A stretch of DNA of 64,000 nucleotides from an uncultured Bacteroidales bacterium (GTDB lineage Bacteria; Bacteroidota; Bacteroidia; Bacteroidales; P3), in the NCBI GenBank assembly GCA_946183915.1, contig CAMHDJ010000006.1:1-64000 (forward strand). Direction: 5' to 3'. The notes beneath the pieces were generated by a model. The model searched no databases, was not told where the DNA came from, and saw only the letters and a list, made by a program, of their open reading frames with translations. Shown here piece by piece: positions 27,193-36,599 of this stretch (within the stretch, counting starts at the first letter, position 1; each line of letters opens with the position of its first letter). Made by a program: the position numbers and the translations under genes.

Positions 27193-30100
27193 TTAGGACT
27201 TTACGTGGGGATGGATCTCGATGACGCCGCGGAGGGCCTCGAGCTCGGGTATGATGTCGCGCGGCGCCACCCTCAGATTCTCGCCGCCAAGGGTGAGGCT
27301 GAGGTTGTGGGTGACGTCGACCACCGTGGCCTGCAGCGGCACCTTGCCCTTGTGCTTCTTGGCGATCCGCTCGAGCGAGCGGCAGAACTCCTCGTCGACG
27401 TCGGAGAGGTTCACCTTGAAGGCCAGCTTGGAAGTGTAGCGCTCCATGATGCTGCTGAGGTTCATCATGGCGCCCACGCGGATGCGGGTGTACACCTTGT
27501 TGATGCCGCTCTTGTCGGTGTAGGGGCGCACGGTGACGGTGCCCTTGATGTAGACGAAGGTGTCGTTCTCGAAGAAGCCGCGGAAGTCGCTGAACTCGTC
27601 GCCCCGCAGGCGGAACTCGTAGCTGCCGGAGTAGTCGTTGATGACCATGCTTCCGTAGGGTTCGCCCTGGCGGTTGGTGCCCATGCGCACGTCGGACACC
27701 AGACCGGCAAAGCGCACCTCGCGCCCGCCCAGCTGCTCGATGGCGGCCAGGTCGGCTACCTTGATGTTGGTGAAGTAGCGCATCTCGTAGCGGTAGTCGT
27801 CGAGCGGGTGGCCGCTGAGGTAGGTGCTGACCACCTCCTTCTCGTACTTGCACTGCTCGATGCTGTTCCACGGCTCGGCGTTCGGTATCGGCGGATGCTC
27901 CTCTTCGGCCAGGTCGCTGCTCATGTCGAAGATGCTCATCTGGGCGGTGTTGGCGTTGTCCTGGCGGCGTATGGCCCAGCGCACCAGCTGGTCGAGGTAG
28001 GTGGGGGTGGTCTCGAGGGCGTTCTCCTTGTGGAAATACTGCGCGCGGTGCATGGTGCCCACGCCGTCGAAGGCGCCGGCTTTGACCAGCACCTCCATGT
28101 TTTTCTTGTTGACCGAGTGCATGTCGACCCGCTTCAGGAAGTCGAAGATGTCCTTGTAGGGGCCGTTCTTCTCGCGCTCGGCGATGATCACGCTGCTGGC
28201 TGCCTCGCCCATGCCGCTGATGGCCTGCAGGCCGAAGCGGATGCGACCCTGGCTGTCGACGCTGAAGTCCATGTCCGAGTCGTTCACACTCGGCGCCGCC
28301 ACCTCGACGCCCTGCTTGCGGCAGTCGTCCATCAACTCCTTCACACGGGCAATATCGGCCTGGGCGCTCGTCATCACAGCCGCCATATACTCGGCCGGAT
28401 AGTGCGCCTTGAGGTAGGCCGTCTGGTAGGCCACCCACGAGTAGCAGGCGGCGTGGCTCTTGTTGAAGGCATAGGAGGCAAACTTCTTCCACTCCTCCCA
28501 TATCTTGGAGAGCACCTCGCGCGGGTGGCCGTTCTTCTCGCCACCCTCGTAGAAGAGCACCTCCAACTCGTTCATCTTCTCGATCTGCTTCTTGCCCATG
28601 GCCTTGCGAAGGGTGTCGCTCTGGCCGCGTGTGAAGCCCGCAAGCAGGCGGCTCAGCAGCATCACCTGCTCCTGATAGACGGTGATGCCGTAGGTGTCCT
28701 TCAGGTATTTCTCCATCACCGGTATGTCATAGGTGATGGGCTTGCGGCCCTGCTTGCGGTCGATGAACTCGGGTATATTGTCCATGGGCCCCGGACGGTA
28801 GAGGGCGTTCATGGCGATGAGGTCGTCGATGACGTGGGGTTGCAGCTCGCGCAGGTACTTCTGCATGCCGGCACTTTCAAACTGGAACACGCCCACCGTG
28901 TTGCCGTCGCAGAAGAGCTTGTAGGTGAGCTCGTCGTCCAGCGGCAGGTGGTCCACGTCAACCTCCTCGCCGCGCACCTTCTTCACCATCCGAACGCAGT
29001 TCTTGATGATGGTGAGGTTCTTCAGTCCCAGGAAGTCCATCTTGATCAGGCCCACATTTTCGACGACATGACCGTCATACTGGGTCACCAGCACGTCCTC
29101 GCCGCTCTCCTTGTCGTTGATGACGCAGACCGGGGCGACGTTGGTGATGTCCTGCGATCCGATGATGACGCCGCAGGCGTGGATGCCGATCTGGCGGTTG
29201 GTGTCCTCCAGTTCCTCGGCGTAGGTGAGCATCTGCTTGAGCTTCACGTCGTCGCCTTCCATGATGCGTTTCAGCTCGGGGATGTACTTGTAGCAGTTCT
29301 TCAGGTTCACCTTGGGGCTCTTGCCCTTCTCGTCCTTCACGTTGTCGGGGAAGCCGCGGTCGGGGATGAGCTTCTTCAGGGCGTTGACGGTGTCCAGGGG
29401 TATCTTCTCCACGCGGCCGATGTCGGAGATGGAGCTCTTGGTGGCCATGGTGCCGTAGGTGATGATGTGCGCCACGCGCTCCTTGCCGTACTTGTGGGTC
29501 ACCCAGTCGAGGACTTTGCCCCGGCCGGCGTCGTCGAAGTCCACGTCGATATCAGGCAGCGAGATACGGTCGGGGTTGAGGAAGCGTTCGAACAGGAGGT
29601 CGTAGCGCAGCGGGTCGAGATCGGTGATCCAGAGGCAGTATGCGACGACCGATCCGGCCGCCGAGCCGCGCCCGGGGCCCACACTGACGCCCAGTTCTTC
29701 GCGGGCGGCGCGGATGTAGTCGCTGACAATGAGGAAGTATCCCGGGAAACCCATGGTCTTGATGGTGTGCAGCTCGAAGACGATGCGCTCGCGCACCTCC
29801 TCGCTCAAGGCCGCCTTGATGGCGGCCTGGTCCTGCAGGTCGGGCCGGTCGGCCAGGTAGCGCTTGCGGGCGCCCTGCCACACGAGGTACTCCAGGTAGT
29901 CGGCCTCGAACTTGATGCGCCGCAGGCGCTCGTAGCCTCCCAGGCGCTTCACCTTCTTCTCGGCCGCCGCCTCGTCGAGCACCACCTCGCCCTTCTCGTT
30001 GCGTGTGAACTCGTTGAAGAGCTGTTCGTCGCTGAATCGCGCGGCCCATTCCGCCTCGCTGCCGAAGCTCTCCGGGATGGGGAACACCGGCATCAGCGGG

Positions 30101-31143
30101 TCGCTGTCGATGCTGTAGGTCTCCACCTTGGCGGCCACCTCCATCGTGTTCTCCAGCGCCTCGGGCAGGTCACCGAAGATGGCCTCCATCTCGGCCGGGC
30201 TCTTCAGCCACTCCTGCTTCGTGTAGTGCATGCGGTTCGGGTCGTCGTAGTCCTTCTGCGTAGCCAGGCAGATCAGGTGGTCGTGCGCCTCGCCGTGCTC
30301 CTCTTCCACGAAGTGGGCGTCGTTCGTGGCCACCAGCTTGATGCCGTGCTTGCGGGCCAGCCCGATGAGCACCGGGTTGATCCGCTGCTGCAGCTCGTAG
30401 GTGTGGTAGTTGGCGTTGGGCTTGTCGGTCTGGTGGCGCATGAGCTCGATGTAGTAGTCGTCGCCGAAGAGCGCCTTGAACCACAGCACCGCCCGCTCGG
30501 CCCCCTCCAGGTCGCCCTTGAGGATCAGCTGCGGCACCTCGCCACCGAGGCACGCCGAGCAGCAGATCAGCCCCTCGTGGTACTGCTGCAGCACCTCGTG
30601 GTCGATCCTCGGCCGGTTGTAGAAACCCTCCGTGTAGGCGATTGACGCCAGCTTGCACAGCGAGTGGTAGCCCTGCAGGTTCTTGGCCAGCAGGATCAGG
30701 TGGTAGCCCGAGCTGTCCACCACCCGCTCGCGCCCCGTCTCGGGGTTGATCTCCTTCAGGTTCTTGTCCTTGTCGTGCAGCGAGCGGTGCGCACAGTAGG
30801 CCTCGGTGCCCACGATGGGCTTGAAAAACTGCCCCCGCAGGCGCTCCAGCTCCTCCTGCAGCTCGCTCAGCTTCGGCGTCCCCTCGGGCACCTCGGTCTG
30901 CGTGTACAGCTCCTCCACCTCCTTCACCTGGGCCTCCAGCGCCTTGATCCGGTCCTTCAGCTTGCCGTTCTCCTTGGCCACAGTATCGAGGAAATCCTTG
31001 ATACCGAACATATTGCCGTGGTCGGTCAACGCCATCGCGTACATACCGTCGCGCTTGGCCTTGGCCACCAGGTCGGGAATCTTCGACATGCCGTCGAGCA
31101 TCGAATAGTGCGAATGCACATGCAGGTGAGTGAATTGAGCCAT
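27193..31143 (-). CDS. dnaE: DNA polymerase III alpha subunit
   Basis: 1316 aa. Main replicative polymerase. It starts with a PHP domain (FTHLHVHSHYSMLDGMSKIP). The polymerase palm carries the catalytic Asp pair in LPDIDVDFDDAGR and the preceding GPGRGSAAGS motif. Fingers and thumb follow, then a helix-hairpin-helix/OB region and a C-terminal segment with an OB fold. It is longer than E. coli DnaE (about 1160 aa), with insertions in the PHP region (a charged coiled segment DRIKALEAQVKEVEELYTQT) and around residues 350-420. The long antisense open frame here is a codon-bias shadow. Confidence 0.96.
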   Translation of the reverse strand: MAQFTHLHVHSHYSMLDGMSKIPDLVAKAKRDGMYAMALTDHGNMFGIKDFLDTVAKENGKLKDRIKALEAQVKEVEELYTQTEVPEGTPKLSELQEELERLRGQFFKPIVGTEAYCAHRSLHDKDKNLKEINPETGRERVVDSSGYHLILLAKNLQGYHSLCKLASIAYTEGFYNRPRIDHEVLQQYHEGLICCSACLGGEVPQLILKGDLEGAERAVLWFKALFGDDYYIELMRHQTDKPNANYHTYELQQRINPVLIGLARKHGIKLVATNDAHFVEEEHGEAHDHLICLATQKDYDDPNRMHYTKQEWLKSPAEMEAIFGDLPEALENTMEVAAKVETYSIDSDPLMPVFPIPESFGSEAEWAARFSDEQLFNEFTRNEKGEVVLDEAAAEKKVKRLGGYERLRRIKFEADYLEYLVWQGARKRYLADRPDLQDQAAIKAALSEEVRERIVFELHTIKTMGFPGYFLIVSDYIRAAREELGVSVGPGRGSAAGSVVAYCLWITDLDPLRYDLLFERFLNPDRISLPDIDVDFDDAGRGKVLDWVTHKYGKERVAHIITYGTMATKSSISDIGRVEKIPLDTVNALKKLIPDRGFPDNVKDEKGKSPKVNLKNCYKYIPELKRIMEGDDVKLKQMLTYAEELEDTNRQIGIHACGVIIGSQDITNVAPVCVINDKESGEDVLVTQYDGHVVENVGLIKMDFLGLKNLTIIKNCVRMVKKVRGEEVDVDHLPLDDELTYKLFCDGNTVGVFQFESAGMQKYLRELQPHVIDDLIAMNALYRPGPMDNIPEFIDRKQGRKPITYDIPVMEKYLKDTYGITVYQEQVMLLSRLLAGFTRGQSDTLRKAMGKKQIEKMNELEVLFYEGGEKNGHPREVLSKIWEEWKKFASYAFNKSHAACYSWVAYQTAYLKAHYPAEYMAAVMTSAQADIARVKELMDDCRKQGVEVAAPSVNDSDMDFSVDSQGRIRFGLQAISGMGEAASSVIIAEREKNGPYKDIFDFLKRVDMHSVNKKNMEVLVKAGAFDGVGTMHRAQYFHKENALETTPTYLDQLVRWAIRRQDNANTAQMSIFDMSSDLAEEEHPPIPNAEPWNSIEQCKYEKEVVSTYLSGHPLDDYRYEMRYFTNIKVADLAAIEQLGGREVRFAGLVSDVRMGTNRQGEPYGSMVINDYSGSYEFRLRGDEFSDFRGFFENDTFVYIKGTVTVRPYTDKSGINKVYTRIRVGAMMNLSSIMERYTSKLAFKVNLSDVDEEFCRSLERIAKKHKGKVPLQATVVDVTHNLSLTLGGENLRVAPRDIIPELEALRGVIEIHPHVKS

Positions 31144-31167
31144 ACCGTAACCGTTCTTTTAACGCTG

Positions 31168-31175
31168 CAAAGATA
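31168..31175 (-). promoter_or_regulatory. -7 box of the dnaE promoter
   Basis: Minus-strand TATCTTTG followed by C, 25 bases before the dnaE ATG, a strong TAnnTTTG match. Confidence 0.7.
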
Positions 31176-31275
31176 CACATCTTTTCCGACATACGGGCCA
31201 TTGTTGATAACTATTCTTCCCGACCGCCGGCCGACCGCCGCCGCGGCGCCGCCCCTGTGGCCGGGGGGCAAAAAA

Positions 31276-31293
31276 TAGATCGTGCACGATCTA
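31276..31293. repeat. Palindromic motif copy 1
   Basis: TAGATCGTGCACGATCTA, an exact 18-base palindrome, in the 585-base gap between dnaE and the lipoprotein gene at 31729. That gap holds no gene: only C-rich DNA, this palindrome, the array at 31480 and a second palindrome at 31572. Confidence 0.85.
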
Positions 31294-31479
31294 ATTCGTT
31301 TTTCCACCCCCTCTCCCCCACCCCTCGGCGCCCCCGTTTCGCCCCCACCGCCGCCCCCTCCCCACCCCTCGGCCCGCACGCCCACGGGCGGACATATAGC
31401 ACGCAACCCACTGAGAACCAATTAACTATCTACCTATATAACATCTAACCGCCTCAAACACAGTATCATCTCCGCATCA

Positions 31480-31532
31480 AGTCCGCGGTTGGTCCGCGGT
31501 TGGTCCGCGGTTGGTCCGCCCGCGGGCGGACC
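31480..31532. repeat. GGTCCGCGGTT 11-bp repeats ending in a GC palindrome
   Basis: Three units of GGTCCGCGGTT (the first starting A) at 31480-31512, followed by GGTCCGCCCGCGGGCGGACC (31513-31532), a perfect 20-base palindrome whose outer half repeats the unit. Confidence 0.85.
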
Positions 31533-31571
31533 TAGGGCGGTGTATGTGCGGGGGTGTTGCATCGATGGGGC

Positions 31572-31597
31572 AAATTAGATCGTGCGCGATCTAATTT
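31572..31597. repeat. Palindromic motif copy 2
   Basis: AAATTAGATCGTG at 31572-31584 mirrors the following 13 bases except for one mismatched pair near the centre. Both this copy and copy 1 are followed by TTTTCC-CCCC-type sequence, so a short surrounding segment was duplicated too. Confidence 0.85.
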
Positions 31598-31623
31598 CAT
31601 TTTCCGCCCCCCCGCCGGCAGGG

Positions 31624-31671
31624 CAAAAAAAGAGCCCCGCCGCGTCGACCTGAGGGTCGTCGCAGCGGGGC
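31624..31671 (-). terminator. Terminator of the protease/lipoprotein operon
   Basis: A 17-bp stem with two mismatched or wobble positions (31634-31650 with 31655-31671, loop TGAG). On the minus strand it is followed by CTTTTTTT, about 55 bases after the stop of the last lipoprotein gene. Confidence 0.85.
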
Positions 31672-31728
31672 AGCAGGGTCGCCGGCGTCCGCCGTCGGGG
31701 CGGGCGGGGCGACGGGTTGAGAATGTGT

Positions 31729-32517
31729 TTACTTGCCGGGAACGCTGGCGGTCTGCCAGGCGCCGTCCATCGTGGCGGTGTAGGGCACGAGGGTCGGCGT
31801 TTCGGCGGTCTCGATGGTGGTCATGTCGACGAACATGCCGCTGATGGTGGCAGTGATGGTCTTGGCGGTGAGGTCGATGGCCGTGATCTCGACGTTCATC
31901 GAGCCGCCGGCAGCGTCAAGAGAGATGTAGTGAGGCACATCGCCCTGGCTGGTGGAGGCAATGTCGTTCTGGTCGGCCATGTAGTTGCACTGGCCGCCGT
32001 CGGCGCCGGTCTGGGTGCCCACCTGGGGCAGGATGTTGGCGTTGAAGTAGGGGCCGCTCTCGCCGGCGAGAATGGTGAGGCCGAGGATGTTCTGAGCGTT
32101 GTCGGCATAGCCCATGCTGAGGAGGGCGATACCCTGGTAGCTGGTGCCGTCAACGGTGAAGTTGGCCGTGAAGTCGCCGGGCGTGGGGTACTCGCCACCG
32201 CCGCCGCCGGGGTTGTCACCACCGCCCTGGCCGGGCTGGGTGCTGGAGAAGTTGGCCGTGTAGACGGCGTCGCCCTCGACGGTGATGGTGCGCGGGTTCT
32301 GCGTGTTGCCGTCGTTCCACTGGATGAAGTAGTAGCCAATGTTGGCCTGGGCGGCAATCTGGACCGTCTCGCCCTTGGCATACTCGCCGCTACCCATGGT
32401 AATGCCCATGCTGGGGTCGTTGGCGTTCACCGTGATGGTGTACTTCTGGTCTGAGCAGGAGGCAAACATGACGCCTGCAACCATCATCAGACACACTGCT
32501 TTGAAGATGTTTTTCAT
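31729..32517 (-). CDS. Lipoprotein with bacterial-repeat (InlB B-repeat-like) domain
   Basis: 262 aa. Lipoprotein signal ending MFASC. The first mature segment, YTITVNANDPSMGITMGSGE, then YAKGETVQIAAQANIGYYFI and QWNDGNTQNPRTITVEGDAV, matches the divergent InlB/Listeria-Bacteroides repeat (…G.Y..G..V.ItA.a..Gy.F..W.dg….t…). A Gly-rich linker (GQGGGDNPGGGGGEYP) then leads to a beta-rich C-terminal domain of unknown type. It is probably a surface lipoprotein. Last gene of the minus-strand protease operon, just before its terminator. Confidence 0.82.
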   Translation of the reverse strand: MKNIFKAVCLMMVAGVMFASCSDQKYTITVNANDPSMGITMGSGEYAKGETVQIAAQANIGYYFIQWNDGNTQNPRTITVEGDAVYTANFSSTQPGQGGGDNPGGGGGEYPTPGDFTANFTVDGTSYQGIALLSMGYADNAQNILGLTILAGESGPYFNANILPQVGTQTGADGGQCNYMADQNDIASTSQGDVPHYISLDAAGGSMNVEITAIDLTAKTITATISGMFVDMTTIETAETPTLVPYTATMDGAWQTASVPGK

Positions 32518-32574
32518 TGTTGTGTTGTTTTGTTTGGGGTTGATTAATATTGTTTTTGTGTTGTTTGCATGCTG

Positions 32575-33258
32575 TCAGGGCCTGACCTCGCCGCGGCTCA
32601 GGAGGACCTGCTGCTCGTCGGGGTTGGCGAAGAAGAAGAGCCAGAGGGTCTGGGTGTCGAAGTCGGCGCTGATGAGGTAGCCGGCCTGGCCGTGGTCGCG
32701 GGTGAAGCCCGCTATGCGGTTCTGCTGGTCCGAGACGGCCTCGGGCAGGGCCTGCTCGTTGTCGCCGTTGAAGACCATGGTGGCGCGGAGGCCGGCGGTG
32801 TCGCGGCCCATGCTGAGGAGCATGGCGCGCGAGAGGGAGTCGATGTAGGCCAGGAACTCGGCCGTGTCCTTGAAGTCGCGGGTGGTGTCGATCTCGAGGC
32901 TGGCCATGACCACGCCGTGGCTCTGGCCGTCGGCCGGCTGTGCGGCGCCGATTTGCAGCATGGAGGTGTCGCCCATCATGATGCCGCCCTGGAGGGGAAC
33001 CGCGGGGGTGACGACGCTGAATTCGGCCTTGAGCCATTCCCACTCGGCACTGTCGGGGGTCTGGAACATGACGGCGTTGTAGGTGAGGCCGTCGGTCTGG
33101 TAGTCGCCCACGTAGGCCACGGTGAGGGTGGCCGAGTGGTCGGCATACTGGGTGTAGATGTCCATGGCGGCCGAGGTGACGTCGTCCTGCTTAGGGGTGC
33201 AGGCGGCGGCACAGAGGACCACGAGGAGCAGTGTCAAGATGTGTCTTAGGTGTCTCAT
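32575..33258 (-). CDS. Lipoprotein of unknown function
   Basis: 227 aa from the ATG at 33258; a longer frame (33309) would precede the signal peptide. Signal ends CAAAC (lipobox). The mature part begins TPKQDDVTSAAMDIYTQYAD and is acidic and beta-rich, with a repeated 'tail' typical of Bacteroidetes exported proteins but no recognised domain. Its start overlaps the stop of the anti-sigma-like gene by four bases, so it is coupled to it and may be part of the regulator or a regulated surface component. Confidence 0.75.
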   Translation of the reverse strand: MRHLRHILTLLLVVLCAAACTPKQDDVTSAAMDIYTQYADHSATLTVAYVGDYQTDGLTYNAVMFQTPDSAEWEWLKAEFSVVTPAVPLQGGIMMGDTSMLQIGAAQPADGQSHGVVMASLEIDTTRDFKDTAEFLAYIDSLSRAMLLSMGRDTAGLRATMVFNGDNEQALPEAVSDQQNRIAGFTRDHGQAGYLISADFDTQTLWLFFFANPDEQQVLLSRGEVRP

Positions 33259-33659
33259 AGCGTGTGGAGGTATTGGTCGAGCGATCCGATGACGCCATCG
33301 GCTTCGCACTGGTGATTGCAGATGAACTTGACCTGCTGGTCGCCGTAGGTGACGGTGTGAGGGGCGGCGGCATGGCTGCGGGTGGGGATGAGCAGCAGGG
33401 CCAGGGCGGCAGCGGCAGCCAGCGGGGCGGCCAGCCAGCGGGGGCGGAACACCCGGCGATTGCCGTTGTTGTGCTGCGGGTCGCGGCTCTCCATGCTCAG
33501 CGCTGCGCCTTCCGATTGCCGATCGACGCTCTGCATGGCATGGGTGAGCATCTGCTCCAGTCGGTCAGAGTCCAGGGGGCAGTGGGTGTTGGCGACGGCG
33601 GCAGCGCGGCGGTTCCACAGGGTATCGAAGTCGTTGATTCTATTCATGGGTTCAGTCAT
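33255..33659 (-). CDS. Anti-sigma-like membrane protein
   Basis: 134 aa from the ATG at 33659 (TAATG junction with the sigma stop). The N-terminal cytoplasmic part (MNRINDFDTLWNRRAAAVAN) is about 75 residues. One membrane helix follows at about 75-95 (WLAAPLAAAAALALLLIPT), then a short outside part with a Cys pair (FICNHQCEADG). The size, topology and position directly after an ECF sigma gene indicate a one-pass anti-sigma factor. No zinc-binding anti-sigma motif (HxxxCxxC) is seen, so this rests mainly on context. Confidence 0.7.
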   Translation of the reverse strand: MTEPMNRINDFDTLWNRRAAAVANTHCPLDSDRLEQMLTHAMQSVDRQSEGAALSMESRDPQHNNGNRRVFRPRWLAAPLAAAAALALLLIPTRSHAAAPHTVTYGDQQVKFICNHQCEADGVIGSLDQYLHTL

Positions 33660-34138
33660 TATCTTGTTTTGTTGAATTGTTCTCTTAACCATTTCTTAGC
33701 GTTGGCCATGCGTCGGGCCACGGTGGGCAGGGCGAGGCCGGTCATGTGGGCAATTTCGTGTTGGTCGAAGCCGTCGAGATGGGCTCGGACGATGGTGGAG
33801 TCGGGTTCGCCGAGGGTGTCGACGAGCTGCATGAGCTCGCGGAGGTCCTCGTGGTCGTCGGCGGTGCGGGTGTCGGCAACGGGGGCGTCGGTCTGCGGCT
33901 GGTTGCTGATCTTGCGCTTGATCATGAGCATCGTGTTGGTGGCGATGCGGTAGATCCAGGTGGCTGCACCGCTGCTGCCTCGATACTGGTCCAGGTCGCG
34001 CCAGAGGTTGCAGAGCACTTCCTGGAAGGCATCCTCAGGCTCCCACGCGGCGCTGAGCGTGTAGTCGCTGCAGACGTGCCAGATCAGGTCGCGGTGCTGG
34101 TCGATGAGGTTGCGGAATAGTTGTTCTTTGTGGATCAT
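33659..34138 (-). CDS. ECF RNA polymerase sigma factor
   Basis: 159 aa from the ATG at 34138. Region 2 has DLIWHVCSDYTLSAAWEPED, then AFQEVLCNLWRDLDQYRGSS and ATWIYRIATNTMLMIKRK. Region 4 has VRAHLDGFDQHEIAHMTGLA, then LPTVARRMANAKKWLREQF (helix-turn-helix). It lies four bases after the lipoprotein gene upstream and overlaps the anti-sigma-like gene. Embedded in the C10-protease operon, it probably controls that operon and other exported-protein genes. Confidence 0.9.
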   Translation of the reverse strand: MIHKEQLFRNLIDQHRDLIWHVCSDYTLSAAWEPEDAFQEVLCNLWRDLDQYRGSSGAATWIYRIATNTMLMIKRKISNQPQTDAPVADTRTADDHEDLRELMQLVDTLGEPDSTIVRAHLDGFDQHEIAHMTGLALPTVARRMANAKKWLREQFNKTR

Positions 34139-34142
34139 CCTA

Positions 34143-34616
34143 CTACTGAATCTGATAGAAGACGGTGGGGCCACCGACAATCTGGGGTTCCTCCTGCGAG
34201 AAGCCGGTGTAGATCTGCAGGTCGACGGTGAAGGTGCGGTTGTAGGGGTCGACGGTGAAGGGGGAGCGGTCCTCGCCCTGCTCGCCGTCGGGGCTGATGA
34301 GCACGCCCTCGAGGCCCTCGTAGGTGTAGGAGCAAGCCATCTCCTGGTCGCCCTGGGGCTGGCCGCCGGTGACGAGCTGCACGAGCAGGTCGGCCGTGCC
34401 GTTCTCGTTGAAGTCGATGTACCACGTCAGCTCGCAGGGCAGCTGGCCGGCTTGGGGATGGACCACGTAGTCGGTGTACTGGCCTTTCCAGCTGGTGCCC
34501 ACGATGTCGAGGGTGACATTGGCGGGGTTGTTGGTGGGGGTCGTGTTGTCGTCGCCGCAGGCCGTCATGCCCAGGGCAGCTACCGCCATCGCGATGGCAA
34601 GGATGATCTTTTTCAT
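34143..34616 (-). CDS. Small lipoprotein beside a C10 protease; candidate inhibitor
   Basis: 157 aa. Signal ends GMTAC. The mature domain starts with 'GTSWKGQYTDY', includes 'LTWYIDFNENGTADL' and 'FTVDPYNRTFTVDL', and ends with a 'QIVGGPTVFYQI' strand. Its paralogue at 38574-39062 has the same features (GTEWEG, TIDFMEDG, FTVNPYNRSITIENLTL, TTLYQV). The beta-barrel-like pattern and pairing with a C10 protease gene recall small inhibitors encoded beside C10 proteases in Bacteroides (the Bfi-type proteins), but identity with those is only inferred. Nine bases after the protease gene's stop. Confidence 0.72.
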   Translation of the reverse strand: MKKIILAIAMAVAALGMTACGDDNTTPTNNPANVTLDIVGTSWKGQYTDYVVHPQAGQLPCELTWYIDFNENGTADLLVQLVTGGQPQGDQEMACSYTYEGLEGVLISPDGEQGEDRSPFTVDPYNRTFTVDLQIYTGFSQEEPQIVGGPTVFYQIQ

Positions 34617-34625
34617 AGTGGTGTA

Positions 34626-36587
34626 TTACTGTTTTACAATCTTTGTGTTATAGGTGCCGCCGTCGGTGACGAGGCGGACGATGTACATGCCGGTCGGCAG
34701 GTGCCGGATGTCGAGGGTCGACTGCCGGCTCTCGATCAGGGTGCGACCCGTGAGGTCGAGCAGTTGCACCTGCTGCAAGCCTTGGGCCTCGATGGTCAGC
34801 CGGTCGGTGGCGGGGTTGGGCCACAGGCGCCACTCCTGGCGGTCGTTCCACTCGTCGACCCCCACGTGCACGCAGGGCCACTCGATGAAGTGGCGGCCGC
34901 CGTTGCGGTGGGCGTACTCCACGTCGACGAGGTGCTCGCCGTACTGGTTGATGATGCTGTAGTTGATGAAGCGGTCGGTGCCGCCGCCGTGGTGGAAGAC
35001 GGCCACCACATCGTGGGGGGCTACCTGCACGGTGACGGTGTCACGCTGGAGGTTGGCGAGGGTGGCGGTGCTGTAGACGTAGCCCGAGGGGCTCTCAAAG
35101 CTGAGGTAGGCGCCGCCTTCCCAGCCGCGACGCTCGGTGTTCTCCATGGCCACCGTCAGGGGACAGTAGTCGGCTTCGGTGTAATAGGTCTGCACGACGG
35201 TCATGCTGAGCGTCTGGCCGTCCTGGCTGAAGGTGACGGTGGCGGTGCGCTCGCTGCCGCTGTTGTTGGCTTGCACCTGCACGGTCAGCTGGCCTACGCT
35301 CTCCACACCCGTGCGGTCCACGCTGACCCACGGCTCGCTGCAACTGACGCTCCAGTCGCCGCCCATGGGGTTCTTGCTGAAGAGCAAGGGCTTGTCGCCC
35401 CCCTCGCGGTCGAAGTTGAGCACGCTGTCGCTGACGATCATGCGGTAGTCGGGCACGGCACCCAGCAAGGCCTGGTTGGAGAGGTTGAAGAAATAGACGC
35501 CGTCCTCATATCCCGTGGGGCTGACCGGCGGACAGATGTTGTCGACGGTGTAGTAGCCGTCGCCGCGACCGGCCCAGCCGAAGTTGAAGTGGAAGTAGAC
35601 CTGGTCGTCCTGCCACTGGTAGCCGTCGCAGACGAAGCCGTGGCCGCCCTGGGTGGCCACACCGCAGTAGACCATGGGCTGGAGCAGGTCAAGCTCGGCC
35701 ATCAGGCTGTCGGCCCACGAGGCGTCGGTGAAGCCTTGGTTCTTGAAGAGGGGGCGCATATTCTGGCTGTAGAAGAAATAATCCTTCAGCGAGTTGTCGA
35801 TGCTGGGGTAGCCGGGCTGACCGGTGATGCCTGCCGCAGCGCTGCCACCGCCGGAGGGGCTGTTGTACTGCATGTGCAGACTCACTCCCACGTGGTACAT
35901 CAGTGTGGCCACGGCCTGCTGCTCGGCAGTGGTATTGTCTGTGGTGACCCGGTCGGGCATGTGGGTCCAGTCGTAAATGGTGTGGGCAAAGTCGGCCGAC
36001 TGCTGGCCATAGGCCTGCATGCTGTAGGTCTCACTGCCCTGACCGATCGGAGGCCAGTTCCAGTAGCGCATGAACTGGGCCTGGGCCGTAGCGGCACATC
36101 CAGTAACCGTACCCGGCGGGCAGAGGAGGCTGTAGCAGCCGTCCTGATGCCACTGGGTGGTGAGCAGGGGTTGCACCCCTTCGGCCCCCTTGACGGGACT
36201 GCCGCTCAACAGGCGCTGCCAGCGGGCGGCATCCTCGGCCGTAGCCTGGGCCTCGTGCTCGATGGCATAGACAATCTGATCCTCGAAGAGTTGTACGCGC
36301 TCAGCCACCTGCACCGGCATGTCGTCCACGTCTAAGGCACCACTGACCGAGTAGGCCAGGACGGGACGTACACAGTCGTCACCGGACACCATCACATAGC
36401 CCTGGGGCGCAGTGAAAAGGTAGAGGTGGCTGTAGGGCCACTCCACCGACTGCATGGTGCCTCGTCCACCGAGGGCCGACTGCCAGAAGTGGTTGGCCAC
36501 GCGTTGGGCCGTCGCCGTGTCGACAGGGGTTGCCGTTGCCGTGGCAGCCGCCAACAAGAGAGCTACTATCAGACTCGTCTTCTTCAT
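34626..36587 (-). CDS. Secreted C10-family cysteine protease (streptopain-like) with BACON domain and T9SS sorting signal
   Basis: 653 aa. Signal peptide (about 1-19), then a propeptide (to about 140) resembling the Spi propeptide (VANHFWQSALGGRG). The catalytic domain has Cys164 in VTGCAATAQAQFMRYW and His316 in QGGHGFVCDGY. A BACON-like beta domain (about 385-470: DSVLNFDREGGDKPLLFS, then NPMGGDWSVSCSEPWVSVDR) follows, and then a C-terminal type A T9SS sorting domain (LTGRTLIESRQST, GMYIVRLVTDGG, KIVKQ). It is expected to be exported through the outer membrane and may degrade host or environmental proteins. It is followed on the transcript by a small lipoprotein that may inhibit it. Confidence 0.93.
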   Translation of the reverse strand: MKKTSLIVALLLAAATATATPVDTATAQRVANHFWQSALGGRGTMQSVEWPYSHLYLFTAPQGYVMVSGDDCVRPVLAYSVSGALDVDDMPVQVAERVQLFEDQIVYAIEHEAQATAEDAARWQRLLSGSPVKGAEGVQPLLTTQWHQDGCYSLLCPPGTVTGCAATAQAQFMRYWNWPPIGQGSETYSMQAYGQQSADFAHTIYDWTHMPDRVTTDNTTAEQQAVATLMYHVGVSLHMQYNSPSGGGSAAAGITGQPGYPSIDNSLKDYFFYSQNMRPLFKNQGFTDASWADSLMAELDLLQPMVYCGVATQGGHGFVCDGYQWQDDQVYFHFNFGWAGRGDGYYTVDNICPPVSPTGYEDGVYFFNLSNQALLGAVPDYRMIVSDSVLNFDREGGDKPLLFSKNPMGGDWSVSCSEPWVSVDRTGVESVGQLTVQVQANNSGSERTATVTFSQDGQTLSMTVVQTYYTEADYCPLTVAMENTERRGWEGGAYLSFESPSGYVYSTATLANLQRDTVTVQVAPHDVVAVFHHGGGTDRFINYSIINQYGEHLVDVEYAHRNGGRHFIEWPCVHVGVDEWNDRQEWRLWPNPATDRLTIEAQGLQQVQLLDLTGRTLIESRQSTLDIRHLPTGMYIVRLVTDGGTYNTKIVKQ

Positions 36588-36599
36588 CGTTCGTACGTT

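Noticed and set aside
27205..30645. Very long plus-strand open frame inside dnaE
   Set aside because: Shadow frame from GC-rich codon use; the minus-strand DnaE motifs are unambiguous.
31276..31532. CRISPR array
   Set aside because: Repeats are 11-bp or palindromic with no unique spacers of regular length.
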